A stretch of 45,838 bases of DNA from PHBD01 sp964578535 (GCA_964578535.1 CAZODI010000027.1:1-45838), one strand, 5' to 3'. Positions 16,321 through 24,363 are shown, counted from the first letter of the stretch. The notes: generated by a model not told the origin, from the sequence alone. Translations and numbers: made by a program.

Positions 16321-17001
16321 CTACTCCTTGCAGGCCCTGTTGAACCGGTATCCGACGCCCCTGACCGTTTCAATGCGCAGGCGCTCCGGGTCGGAGTCCA
16401 TCTTGCTGCGGAGCCTCCGGATATAGACGTCCACGACGTTGGTCTGGGGGTCGAAGAAGTAGCCCCAGACGTGCTCCAGGATCTGCGTCCGGGTATATAC
16501 GCGTCCCGGAGAGCGCATGAGAAGCGCCAGCAGGTTGAATTCCCGGGCCGTCAGATCAACCATCCCCTTGTCGGTCCGGATCTCCCGCGTGATCAGGTTG
16601 ACCACGAGATCGCCGTCCTGGAGCAGGCTGAGCTGCTGGCCTGTTCCCCTCCGGGTGACGGCGTGGATCCGTGCGAACAACTCCTCGATGTAGAACGGCT
16701 TGCTGAGGTAGTCGTCCGCCCCCAGGTTCAGGCCCTCGACCCGCTCGCTCAACGCAGAGCGGGCCGTCAGGAGGATCACCGGGACGGTGTTCTTCTTTTC
16801 CCGCAGTTGCCGGAGGATCGTCAGCCCGTCGCGGCCGGGGAGCATGATGTCCAGCAGGATGACGTCATACGCCTGCCCGGTGGCCAGGGCAAAGCCCTCG
16901 TCGCCGTCCTCGCACACATCGACAACGAAGCCCTGTTCCTGGAGGCCCTTTTTCACAAAGGAGATGATCTTCCTGTCGTCCTCGACGAAAAGCACGCGCA
17001 T
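16321..17001 (-). CDS. OmpR/PhoB-family response regulator
   Basis: This 226-residue regulator is the cognate partner of the following kinase. The receiver domain has D8/D9, phospho-acceptor D51 in VILLDIMLPGRDG, T79 and K101. A winged helix (about 125-222) contains DLTAREFNLLALL, VDVYIRRLRSKM and the end RIETVRGVGYRF, close to the CusR/QseB/TctD group. ATG 17001 fits the family N-terminus MRVLFVEDD. No Shine-Dalgarno precedes it, and a possible -10 box lies only six bases upstream, so its mRNA may be leaderless. Confidence 0.92.
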   Translation of the reverse strand: MRVLFVEDDRKIISFVKKGLQEQGFVVDVCEDGDEGFALATGQAYDVILLDIMLPGRDGLTILRQLREKKNTVPVILLTARSALSERVEGLNLGADDYLSKPFYIEELFARIHAVTRRGTGQQLSLLQDGDLVVNLITREIRTDKGMVDLTAREFNLLALLMRSPGRVYTRTQILEHVWGYFFDPQTNVVDVYIRRLRSKMDSDPERLRIETVRGVGYRFNRACKE

Positions 17002-17007
17002 GGCGCT

Positions 17008-17035
17008 ACTGTACCCATAATCGGATTTATTGCAA
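17008..17035 (-). promoter_or_regulatory. Possible promoter for a leaderless response-regulator mRNA
   Basis: On the minus strand TTGCAA (17035-17030) is followed after 16 bases by TACAGT (17013-17008). Six bases later comes the start codon, placing the A of ATG about where transcription would begin. Matches to consensus are only moderate. Confidence 0.35.
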
Positions 17036-17262
17036 CGGGGCATAAGATGAAAAAAACGTAACCTTTCCCATTCTATCGCCGCGGAGAAATCCGCCGGGCG
17101 CCCGCCCGCACGTGCGGACGATTTCCGCCTGCCTGCTTCCCACGATGTCCGGCCATGACAATCATTTCATGATTCTTCCCGACGGTTTGTCATCCGGAGG
17201 GCGTATGAATCGACACAACCCGCGGTCGGCGGGTGAAATCGGTACAAACCGGAGGATGAAAC

Positions 17263-17736
17263 ATGAAAAAGGAAATCATGAAAGACGCCGCGGTGGTGGG
17301 CATCATTCTCATGCTGGTTCTGCTGTTCGTATTCGAGATTGCCTGGGGACAGCCCCCGGGTCTGCGGGAACCGGACCGCTTCACAGGAGAGAACAGCCCC
17401 TGTTGCGGCGAGGCAAGTGCCGGAATGCCCGGCGAATTTCCTCTCGGGCCACCTCCGGAGGCTTATCGGGCCTGCCGGGACGCAAAAATGGGAAGCCTCT
17501 CCGGCTTCATCGACCCGTGGGGAGAGGTGGTCACGGGTGTCTGCCGGAGGGATGAAAACGGCCGGCTTGTGCTGATCCTGGATCCGCCGGAGGACGTGGA
17601 ACTGGCCGGAGCCCCGCTTCCGCCGGCCTGCTGCGAAGAGGAGCCGGAGCCCGTTCCCGGGGTATGGGAAGGCATGTACCCCGTTCCTCCGTCTTGGAGG
17701 GGAAAGGGTTTTGGGCGCATGGGATTCGTGGAGTGA
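17263..17736 (+). CDS. Small exported or anchored protein of unknown function
   Basis: This 157-residue protein has one hydrophobic N-terminal segment (about 9-29, ending AWGQ), which may be cleaved or may act as an anchor. The mature part is rich in Pro, Gly and Cys. It holds the block PPPEAYRACRDAKMGSLSGF, with F-I-D-P-W-G-E-V-V-T-G-V-C and D-E-N-G-R-L-V downstream. This resembles a small family of bacterial exported proteins in which a Cys before a GD/GS turn pairs with a Cys after a T/V-T-G; no function is known. Other cysteines occur as CC pairs (CCGE, CCEE). GGAGG lies seven bases before the ATG. It is divergent from the two-component system and 100 bases ahead of the lipoprotein gene. 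Confidence 0.6.
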   Translation: MKKEIMKDAAVVGIILMLVLLFVFEIAWGQPPGLREPDRFTGENSPCCGEASAGMPGEFPLGPPPEAYRACRDAKMGSLSGFIDPWGEVVTGVCRRDENGRLVLILDPPEDVELAGAPLPPACCEEEPEPVPGVWEGMYPVPPSWRGKGFGRMGFVE

Positions 17737-17836
17737 GGTTCGGGGAATGGGAGTCCTGACACCGGCCGGAGACCTGCCCGCGCGTGCCGCGTCCAGGGTG
17801 GGCCGAACATCAGAACAGGCAAGGGAAGGAGAAGCG

Positions 17837-18718
17837 ATGAAAAACATCCGGATGCCCTTTCTGGCCACGGTTGCCGTGCTGCTGTTTTCAGTGGGGCTGA
17901 TCGGGTGCGTCATGCAGGAGCTGCACTGCGCGTGGCATGATCGACCGGCCGTCGGCGGCGCGGAAGACGAATGGCTGGAGTGGAACCGGGCGCTTCACTG
18001 GTTGCCGAAGGAAGAAGTCACGGTCGGGCTTCTGAACGACGACCGGATGCTGTATCTGCGCCTGTCTATGAACAACAGGGCCATCCAGCGGCAGGTCATG
18101 ACCGCCGGCCTCACGGTGTGGCTCGATGAGACGGGAGGCCGGAACGAGACCTATGGGATTCGTTTTCCGCTTCCGAGCCGCGGGATGGAGCCGGGGAGCG
18201 AGCGCCGGCCTTCCATGGAAAGAAACGGCGAAGGACCGATGGATCTCCCCGACGGTCCCGATCCGTTCCGGATCATCTCCAAAGGGGACATGGAAATCAC
18301 ACGTCCCGGCAGAAACGAATACGTCGTGATGCTGGCGGACAATTCCGACCCGAACGGCCCCCGGGGTCGGATCAGGAGCGTACAGGGGGCTCTTGTGTAC
18401 GAACTTCAGGTACCCCTGGTGCGGGATGAGAGGTCACCTTTCGGCATTGCAGCGATCAGGCCGAAGATCATCGGTATCGGCCTTGTGACCGGCGAAGATT
18501 CGCGGCCGTCGTCTCGCTGGGGGGGCGATGGTGGGGGCCGCGGAGGCGGGAGGGGTCCGGGCGGTTCCGGTCCGAGTGGATTCGGTGGAGAGCCGGGAGG
18601 AAAAGGGGGTGGGACGGGACCGCCCCAGGGGCCGCCCGGCGGGATGGACGGCGGCGGGCGGACGAAGACGAAGTCGGTCGACCTGTGGCTGAAGGTTCAT
18701 CTGGCAGAGCATCCGTGA
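17837..18718 (+). CDS. Lipoprotein with DOMON/CBM9-like domain and Gly-rich tail
   Basis: This 293-residue protein has a lipoprotein signal ending LLFSVGLIGC, with lipidated C24. The mature N-terminal region (about 45-225) looks like a DOMON/CBM9-type beta-sandwich: DEWLEWNRALHWLP, GLLNDDRMLYLRLSMNNRA, then a LTVWLDETGG strand and a later PLVRDERSPFGIAA segment. Such domains bind haem or sugars. The C-terminal 65 residues are a Gly/Pro-rich low-complexity segment ending with TKSVDLWLKVHLAEHP, which resembles the last strand of the sandwich and suggests the Gly-rich tract is an insertion. AAGGAG precedes the ATG. It probably belongs to one unit with the small exported protein. Confidence 0.65.
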   Translation: MKNIRMPFLATVAVLLFSVGLIGCVMQELHCAWHDRPAVGGAEDEWLEWNRALHWLPKEEVTVGLLNDDRMLYLRLSMNNRAIQRQVMTAGLTVWLDETGGRNETYGIRFPLPSRGMEPGSERRPSMERNGEGPMDLPDGPDPFRIISKGDMEITRPGRNEYVVMLADNSDPNGPRGRIRSVQGALVYELQVPLVRDERSPFGIAAIRPKIIGIGLVTGEDSRPSSRWGGDGGGRGGGRGPGGSGPSGFGGEPGGKGGGTGPPQGPPGGMDGGGRTKTKSVDLWLKVHLAEHP

Positions 18719-18891
18719 CCGGTTGAATGGGGATGGATACCGGATCCGTCCCCCATTTCATTCACGGTCAGAACATCCCCTATCTGAACTTTACAAAACG
18801 ATCCATCCTCCTTAAGGAAATGGAGACGGGCGAAAATCCGTCCCAATTCCCCGTCCTGTTTTTCCCCGTCACAAATCGTGCCCCGGAATTG

Positions 18892-18946
18892 TCTAACAGG
18901 AAAAAGGAGTGGCGTATGCCGGCGAAGACGCACATTGTTGAGGGGA
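18892..18946 (+). repeat. 55-base copy left of the gap, identical to 19047-19101
   Basis: The last 55 bases before the N gap are identical to the first 55 after it (ribosome site and first codons of the sigma factor). This is a contig-end overlap, not a biological duplication. Confidence 0.95.
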
Positions 18947-19046
18947 NNNNNNNNNNNNNNNNNNNNNNNNNNNNNNNNNNNNNNNNNNNNNNNNNNNNNN
19001 NNNNNNNNNNNNNNNNNNNNNNNNNNNNNNNNNNNNNNNNNNNNNN
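18947..19046. other. Assembly gap (100 N), probably no missing sequence
   Basis: Exactly 100 N lie between two identical 55-base contig ends. An overlap of one assembly k-mer is the simplest reading, so the true sequence would join with one copy and no gap. Confidence 0.9.
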
Positions 19047-19070
19047 TCTAACAGGAAAAAGGAGTGGCGT

Positions 19071-19940
19071 ATGCCGGCGAAGACGCACATTGTTGAGGGG
19101 ACCATCGAGGACCTGGTCGAACGGGCCAGGAAGGGAAACCGGGAGGTCCTTGAAGAAATCGTTCGGCGGATCCAGGACCGGGTTTACGGGCTGGCGATCC
19201 GGATGCTCTATATCCCCGCCGACGCGGAAGACGCTACCCAGGAGATCCTCGTCAAGGTCATCACCCACTTGAGCACATTCAAAGGGGAAAGCCGCTTTGA
19301 GACCTGGGTCTACCGCATCGCCTCCAATCACCTGCTGACCGAGTGCAGGGGGCGGGCCGAGCGCTGGCGAATGACCTTCGACGTCTGTCGGCAGGCCGTC
19401 GAGGAATCAGGTCCGGCGGGTGTGCCCGATCCGTCCATGGAAGCTGAACAGAGCCTCATCTGCGAAGAAATGAAGCGGGCCTGTGTCCATTATCTTCTCC
19501 TGTGCCTCAACAAGGAGCATCGCCTGGCCTTCATCCTCGGTGAGATCATCGGCGTCAGCAACGCCGAGGGAGCCTCCATCCTGGGGCTGACACCGGCGGC
19601 ATACCGCCAGCGAGTCTCCCGCGGAAAAAGACAGGTCCTCGGTTTCCTGGCCCGGCACTGCGGCCTGGCCGACGAGGACAACCCCTGCCGCTGTGAAACG
19701 CTGGCTGCCCATCACGTGCGGAAAGGGTACCTGGATCCGGAGCATCCGCTCTTTGCCAAACACCCCTGCCGTCCCCGGCGGGAAAGCGATGCGAAGGGCC
19801 TCGTGCTGGAGATGGGCCGGATGGCGAAAGCGGCCCGGGTCATCCGGAATCACCCGGATTACGAGGCCCCGGGTGCCTTCGTGGAGTCCATGAAACGGAT
19901 GATCGAATCAAACCGGTTTCGGCTGCTGGAACATTCGTAA
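19071..19940 (+). CDS. ECF-type RNA polymerase sigma factor with Cys-containing C-terminal extension
   Basis: This 289-residue protein has sigma region 2 (about 15-90, with DAEDATQEILVKV and RFETWVYRIASN) and region 4 (about 140-195, with GVSNAEGASILGLTPAAYRQ). It continues for about 95 residues past the usual ECF end. That tail has C197, the pair C206-R-C208 with A-A-H-H and G-Y-L-D-P, and C233, which could bind a metal. Extensions of this kind can replace a separate anti-sigma factor. AAGGAG stands seven bases before the ATG. The start region is duplicated across the assembly gap; this copy is complete. No anti-sigma gene is adjacent. The preceding lipoprotein and following QueG-like gene are possible partners. 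Confidence 0.8.
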   Translation: MPAKTHIVEGTIEDLVERARKGNREVLEEIVRRIQDRVYGLAIRMLYIPADAEDATQEILVKVITHLSTFKGESRFETWVYRIASNHLLTECRGRAERWRMTFDVCRQAVEESGPAGVPDPSMEAEQSLICEEMKRACVHYLLLCLNKEHRLAFILGEIIGVSNAEGASILGLTPAAYRQRVSRGKRQVLGFLARHCGLADEDNPCRCETLAAHHVRKGYLDPEHPLFAKHPCRPRRESDAKGLVLEMGRMAKAARVIRNHPDYEAPGAFVESMKRMIESNRFRLLEHS

Positions 19941-19984
19941 GCGGACGTCTTCGGATACGGTGACCGTGAACAGGGAGGCGTTTC

Positions 19985-21127
19985 ATGTCGCTGACGGAAG
20001 AGATCAGGAGCTATGCCCTGGACCTCGGCTACAGCCGCGTGGGGATCACGACGGCGGAGCCGTTTCCCCTTTATGCCCGGGTCCTGGAAGAGCGTCTGCC
20101 CGACTACGACTGGGCGGCCGACAGTGGCCTTCGCCTCAAGCGCGCGGCGCGTCCTGAGGACCGCCTGCCCGGCGCCCGGTCCATCGTCGTCGCGGTGTAC
20201 GACTATTTCCGGGAGCGCTTCCCGGAGAACCTGACGGGCAAGGTTGGTCGCCTCTACCAGTCGCGTTCGTACATCGAGCCGCCGACGCGCCTGGGGGGCG
20301 CCCGGGTGGAACTCATGCGCCGCTTCCTGGAGTCGAAGGGAATGCAGGTCGGGCGCTGGTACATGATCTCCTCGGGCGTCCCCGACCGCCTCGCCGCCGT
20401 CCGGGCCGGGCTCGGTACGATCGGCCGCAATACTTTCTTCTGCGCCCCGGGAATCGGAACCTTCGTGATCATCCACACCTTCATCGTGGACGCTGAGCTC
20501 GAATATGATTCCCCCGCCGAGGGAACTCACTGCCCGCCCGACTGCCGGCTATGCCTCGATGCCTGCCCGACGGGGGCCATCGTCGCCGATTTCCGGCTGA
20601 ATCCCCGCCGGTGCCTCACGTTCAATCATGTGGTCAACGTCCACGGGTTTCAGAACACGACCCCGTACATCGATCCGGAGATCCGGCCGAAGATGGGAAG
20701 CTGGATCCACGGCTGCGACCTCTGCCAGGAGGCCTGCCCGCGCAACCGGGAAAAGCTCCGCGCGGATCTGCCGGAGAATGCCTTTCTGGAGGAGGCGGCG
20801 AGGCACTTCAGCCTGACGGGACTTCTGGGGATGGACGGGGAGTTCGAGCGGAAGGCCGTGGCGCCGCTCCTCTATACCTATATGCGGGACCGCCGGTTCT
20901 TCCAGCGGAACGCCGCCGTGGCGCTCGGAAACAGCGGCGATCCGGAGACGGTGCCTTATCTGGCGAAGGCCCTGGAGGATCCGGAGGAGCTGGTGCGGGC
21001 GCATGCGGCCTGGGCGCTTGGCAGGCTGGGTGGCAAGGAAGTCCGGCACGCCCTTCATGAGGCCCTGCAGCGCGAGAACGGCGGCCGGGCTTCTGAAGAG
21101 ATCCGCTCGGCCCTCGAATCGGCGTGA
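19985..21127 (+). CDS. QueG-like double [4Fe-4S] protein with HEAT repeats
   Basis: This 380-residue protein has the epoxyqueuosine reductase layout: an N-terminal cobalamin-binding-type domain ending AVRAGLGTIGRNT (139-150), a cluster motif CPPDCRLCLDACP (183-195) with C210, a second motif CDLCQEACP (244-252), and a C-terminal HEAT-like repeat (about 305-380, AAVALGNSGDPETVPYLAKA). The QueG catalytic Asp, normally about 13 residues before AGLG, is not there (the segment reads ISSGVPDRLAAVR). The RDYH motif near residue 75 is also missing. It is therefore probably a paralogue with another reductase or electron-transfer role. GGAGG precedes the ATG. It starts 44 bases after the sigma factor gene. 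Confidence 0.72.
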   Translation: MSLTEEIRSYALDLGYSRVGITTAEPFPLYARVLEERLPDYDWAADSGLRLKRAARPEDRLPGARSIVVAVYDYFRERFPENLTGKVGRLYQSRSYIEPPTRLGGARVELMRRFLESKGMQVGRWYMISSGVPDRLAAVRAGLGTIGRNTFFCAPGIGTFVIIHTFIVDAELEYDSPAEGTHCPPDCRLCLDACPTGAIVADFRLNPRRCLTFNHVVNVHGFQNTTPYIDPEIRPKMGSWIHGCDLCQEACPRNREKLRADLPENAFLEEAARHFSLTGLLGMDGEFERKAVAPLLYTYMRDRRFFQRNAAVALGNSGDPETVPYLAKALEDPEELVRAHAAWALGRLGGKEVRHALHEALQRENGGRASEEIRSALESA

Positions 21128-21247
21128 GTAACCCGCGCCGGACGTAAAGAGCATCCGGGAGATGTCGGGTTGCGAAGGGGGTTCCACTGGCGTATTCCAG
21201 CCCGCTGGAGTGCCCTTGCTATGGAGTGGCGGGTCCTCTCGCGACCA

Positions 21248-22849
21248 TCATATGGTCAGGTTATGGCTCTGGAACGTTTCCCAGGGCGTGTCGTCCGCAC
21301 TTTCCCTGTTCTTTTTCGCGATGCCCAGTTTCTTCATCCGGCTTCTCAGGGTGTTCGGATTTACCTTCAGTCGCCGGGCCGCGCCGTCGGGTCCGTAAAT
21401 TCTCCCTTTCGTCAGGATCAGGGCTTCCTGGATGTGCCTGGACATCGCTTCGTCGAGCGTGAGGATCGTGTTTCTCCCCTCCGTCGGCCTCCATGTATCC
21501 TGAGGATGCTTCGGCCACCCGAACGGCTCGAAGGTCAACGCATGGTTCCCGTTGGGTGTCCTGCTGCGGATCAGCTCGCGTTCCACGAGATTCTCGAGTT
21601 CCCGGACGTTGCCCGGCCAGTGATAGTTCATGAGGCGTTCCATCACGGCAGGGGACAGGGGCGGCGGAGTGTGAATCTTCAGCTCCCTGGATTTTTCCCG
21701 GATGAAGTGATCGAGCAGCCCGGGAATATCGTCCTGCCGGTGCCGAAGAGGGGGAATCATAACGGGAAAGATATTGAGCCGGAACCACAGGTCTTCCCGG
21801 AATTTCCCGCTGCGGACCATCTCTTCCAGGTTTCTGTGGGTGGCGGCAATGATGCGGATGTCGACAGAGATCGTCTCTGCGCCTCCCACCCGCTCGATCT
21901 GCCGGTTCTGCAGGACCCGAAGCAGCCTGACCTGGGCCGATGGGGGAAGCTCGGCCACTTCGTCGAGAAAGATGCTTCCCCGGTCGGCCCGTTCGAAACG
22001 GCCCTTCTTCTGGGCGATGGCACCGGTAAACGCGCCCCGCTCGTGCCCGAAAAGCTCGCTGTCCATCAGGCTCTCCGGGATGGCTCCGCAGTTCACCGTA
22101 ACGAAAGGCTTGTCCTTCCGGGGAGACGCGTAATGGATGGCATTGGCGATAACCTCCTTGCCAACGCCGGTCTCTCCCAGGAGCAGGACGGGGCTGTTGA
22201 GGGATGCCACCTTCCTCACCATCTCCATCACTTCCTTCAGGCCGCCGTCGGCACCGACAATTTCGTCCTCTGTCGTATACCGCAGCTCCCGGGTCAGGTT
22301 CCGGTTCTCCGCATCCACCATGTCCTTCAGCCTCATCACCTCGCGATAGCGCAACGCGTTCGAGACGGCGATGTTGAAGGGCTCCCGGAGCTGGGAGACG
22401 AGGGCGGCATGCTCTTCCCGGAATACTCCTTTCCCATCGGCCAGGAAGACAACGGATCCCAGGAATTTCCCTTCGATGACCAGGCTCATGTACATGATCG
22501 ACGTCTTTGACGGATCGATGCTGCCGGCAAGCGTCAGGGCCGCCGGATGCAACTCCGCCCGTTCCAGGATCTTGATTTCGCTCCAGGCGCCGGCGTCCCG
22601 GTTGATCCGGTCGATGGCCTCCTCCGACAGGGATTTCGACGGAAAGGGCTGCCTGACGCCTTCCAGGTCCACCGTGGCGATATTGTGGATCAGGTGCGTG
22701 TTCGGATCGAAGATGGTCAGCAGCATTTCCCAGGCGGGAATATGGTGGTGAAGGTAGGCAAGACAGCGGAACATCGCTTTCTCGATGTCGAGGCTGCTGC
22801 ACAGCCGTACGGTCGCCTCCCGGAAAAAATCCTGGTCTCCTTTTCTCAT
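21248..22849 (-). CDS. Sigma-54-dependent transcriptional activator (GAF-AAA+-Fis)
   Basis: This 533-residue enhancer-binding protein has an N-terminal GAF-like sensor domain (about 10-170), then an AAA+ domain with Walker A GETGVGKE (225-232), the sigma-54 contact loop GAFTGA (272-277), Walker B GSIFLDE (291-297) and REDLWFRL. A Fis-type helix-turn-helix follows near 485-512 (AARRLKVNPNTLRSRMKKLG). The layout is that of the FhlA/NorR group, which bind small molecules instead of being phosphorylated. GGGGGAG precedes the ATG. It is divergent from the acetate-type transporter gene, and the intergenic region holds a long inverted repeat and a possible -24/-12 promoter, so the transporter is the likely target. 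Confidence 0.9.
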   Translation of the reverse strand: MRKGDQDFFREATVRLCSSLDIEKAMFRCLAYLHHHIPAWEMLLTIFDPNTHLIHNIATVDLEGVRQPFPSKSLSEEAIDRINRDAGAWSEIKILERAELHPAALTLAGSIDPSKTSIMYMSLVIEGKFLGSVVFLADGKGVFREEHAALVSQLREPFNIAVSNALRYREVMRLKDMVDAENRNLTRELRYTTEDEIVGADGGLKEVMEMVRKVASLNSPVLLLGETGVGKEVIANAIHYASPRKDKPFVTVNCGAIPESLMDSELFGHERGAFTGAIAQKKGRFERADRGSIFLDEVAELPPSAQVRLLRVLQNRQIERVGGAETISVDIRIIAATHRNLEEMVRSGKFREDLWFRLNIFPVMIPPLRHRQDDIPGLLDHFIREKSRELKIHTPPPLSPAVMERLMNYHWPGNVRELENLVERELIRSRTPNGNHALTFEPFGWPKHPQDTWRPTEGRNTILTLDEAMSRHIQEALILTKGRIYGPDGAARRLKVNPNTLRSRMKKLGIAKKNRESADDTPWETFQSHNLTI

Positions 22850-22912
22850 GGCGTTCTCCCCCCCCGACTCTTATCGAACAACCATCAAAAAGCGGTAATC
22901 TATACCAATAAT

Positions 22913-22948
22913 GACGATATATCGCAATTGTCGGCGCGATATTTCGTC
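22913..22948. promoter_or_regulatory. Inverted repeat, candidate enhancer site for the sigma-54 activator
   Basis: Arms GACGATATATCGC (22913-22925) and GCGATATTTCGTC (22936-22948) are reverse complements at 12 of 13 positions, with a 10-base spacer. The centre-to-centre distance of 23 bases is about two helical turns. It lies 64 bases from the activator start and about 50 bases upstream of the possible -24 element, where enhancer sites are often found. Confidence 0.6.
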
Positions 22949-22997
22949 TTATTTCATCATCGATTTGCATCCAGTTGATATTGCAGGGTGTTCAGAA

Positions 22998-23013
22998 TGG
23001 CATGGTTTCGGCT
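22998..23013 (+). promoter_or_regulatory. Possible sigma-54 (-24/-12) promoter
   Basis: TGGCATGGTTTCGGCT keeps the invariant GG and GC at the correct 10-base separation, but the -12 element is CGGC instead of TTGC. It is 186 bases ahead of the transporter start, giving a long leader. The location between activator and transporter supports it. Confidence 0.4.
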
Positions 23014-23198
23014 TATCATTTTGTTCGGATGCACATATCTGTCTCGCCACGCCGTCCGCACGGCTGGCTCCTCACGATTTCAAAACAGGAAGACAATTCG
23101 ACGGGAAAGGGGGGATGTCGAGGGAAGGTATCTCACGGCAGTTAAGGGGTTTGCATGTTGGAATAATTCTTTTAACGAGTGAAAAGGAGGAAGGTTTT

Positions 23199-23927
23199 AT
23201 GGCACACGAGCATACATTTGCGTCTCCCGGTCCGGGCGGGCTGGCGGCCCTTGCCGTTGCGTGTTTCGGTTTCGGGGCGGTATTTCTGGGCAAGGTGGAT
23301 ATATCCGGATTTCCCCTGCTGGCCGCCTGGCTGGTCGGCGGTTGCCTCGTTCAATACACCACCGCGGTGATGGAGTTGAAGGACCACAATATCGTGGGCG
23401 GCAACGTGTTTCTGTTCTTCTCGGCATTCTTCATGCTGGCGGCGGCGCTCAGCGTCTTCTCAAAATGGTATCTGGTCAGCTTCGTTTTCGGGCCCAAGGC
23501 AGCCAAGGAAGCCATGGATGCAGCCATGGCGGCGGCCGGTGTGGCGGACGTGAAAATGCTCACCCCGGAGCAGCTGGCGGCAGCCAAGGCCGGAATCGGC
23601 AAGGCCGTCGGCGCCATGTTGGGAAAGGCGGTCCATGTCGAAGGATGGATGTGGATGGCGGGCGCAGGCTTCCTGACCGCGGTAACGCCGGCCTACGCCA
23701 AGAGCAATGCATTTCTTTTCATCCTGGTTCTTCTGGTCGATGTCTCCCTGTGGTGCATCGTCGGTCTCGACACCGGATGGTTTGGAACGCCTGCGACGGT
23801 CAAGCCCATCGTGGGATGGTGCCTGATCATCGCCGGGTGGATCGGCATTTATATGGCCGGGGCGGTTGTGTGCAACACCACCTACGGCAAGTCCGTGTTC
23901 TTTGTGCCCAAGCCCCTGGTTAAGTAG
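23199..23927 (+). CDS. YaaH/SatP-type (AceTr) acetate or succinate transporter
   Basis: This 242-residue membrane protein has six hydrophobic segments of the GPR1/FUN34/YaaH family, which moves acetate and succinate with protons. The family's N-P-A-P-L-G-L motif at the first helix appears here as SPGPGGL (9-15), a diverged form. Between the third and fourth helices there is an Ala-rich amphipathic insertion (about 98-148) that canonical YaaH proteins lack. AGGAGG lies shortly before the ATG at 23199; longer readings upstream have no ribosome site. It is divergent from a sigma-54 activator and is followed by a strong terminator, so it is a single-gene unit. Confidence 0.82.
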   Translation: MAHEHTFASPGPGGLAALAVACFGFGAVFLGKVDISGFPLLAAWLVGGCLVQYTTAVMELKDHNIVGGNVFLFFSAFFMLAAALSVFSKWYLVSFVFGPKAAKEAMDAAMAAAGVADVKMLTPEQLAAAKAGIGKAVGAMLGKAVHVEGWMWMAGAGFLTAVTPAYAKSNAFLFILVLLVDVSLWCIVGLDTGWFGTPATVKPIVGWCLIIAGWIGIYMAGAVVCNTTYGKSVFFVPKPLVK

Positions 23928-24016
23928 GGACGGAAGAAAAGGGTTCAAGGAAAATATCGATTCCCACAAACAGGCATGAATGATCCCCGGGGACGACGTG
24001 CATCCCCGGGCCGTCA

Positions 24017-24056
24017 GAGACCGGGGGTGCGCCACCCCCGGTCTCCTCCTTTCCTT
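24017..24056 (+). terminator. Strong terminator after the acetate-type transporter
   Basis: Perfect 13-base arms GAGACCGGGGGTG (24017-24029) and CACCCCCGGTCTC (24033-24045) with a CGC loop, followed by the pyrimidine tract CTCCTTTCCTT. It sits 90 bases after the stop codon. Confidence 0.85.
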
Positions 24057-24363
24057 TCCGCCGTTCGGTTTTCTTTGCATTGACCGAACAGGCCGGAATC
24101 TGATTTCACGAAACATTTCATACCTTTTTGTCTCCCGGAGCCTTGTCGTCCCGCTTGTTACCCGGTGCTCAACTTCTCCGAATCCGGCAATGCCGGGTTC
24201 CTGCAGCAGCACGGCCATCTTTCATCGCCACCGTTTCGCGGATGATCCTGCCGTTTGCCCGTCTCCGGCATCCTGAACCAAAAGGCGCTCGGCATCGGAT
24301 CGACAGTTTCATCCGGGAAAACAGGCGTATTCGGCATGACCGGACCGGATCCCGGAAAAAGGA

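Larger units (their letters stand above)
22850..23198. other. Divergent control region, sigma-54 activator / transporter
   Basis: These 349 bases contain a 12/13 inverted repeat (22913-22948), a possible sigma-54 promoter (22998-23013) and the AGGAGG ribosome site of the transporter. I see no gene in the remainder. Confidence 0.6.

Noticed and set aside
16317..16373. Upstream TTG start for the membrane kinase
   Set aside because: It would overlap the response regulator by over 50 bases and has no ribosome site, while the TTG at 16316 has AAGGAG at ideal spacing and directly precedes the membrane helix.
18892..19101. Tandem duplication of the sigma factor start
   Set aside because: The identical 55 bases abut a 100-N scaffold gap on both sides, which is the pattern of overlapping contig ends.
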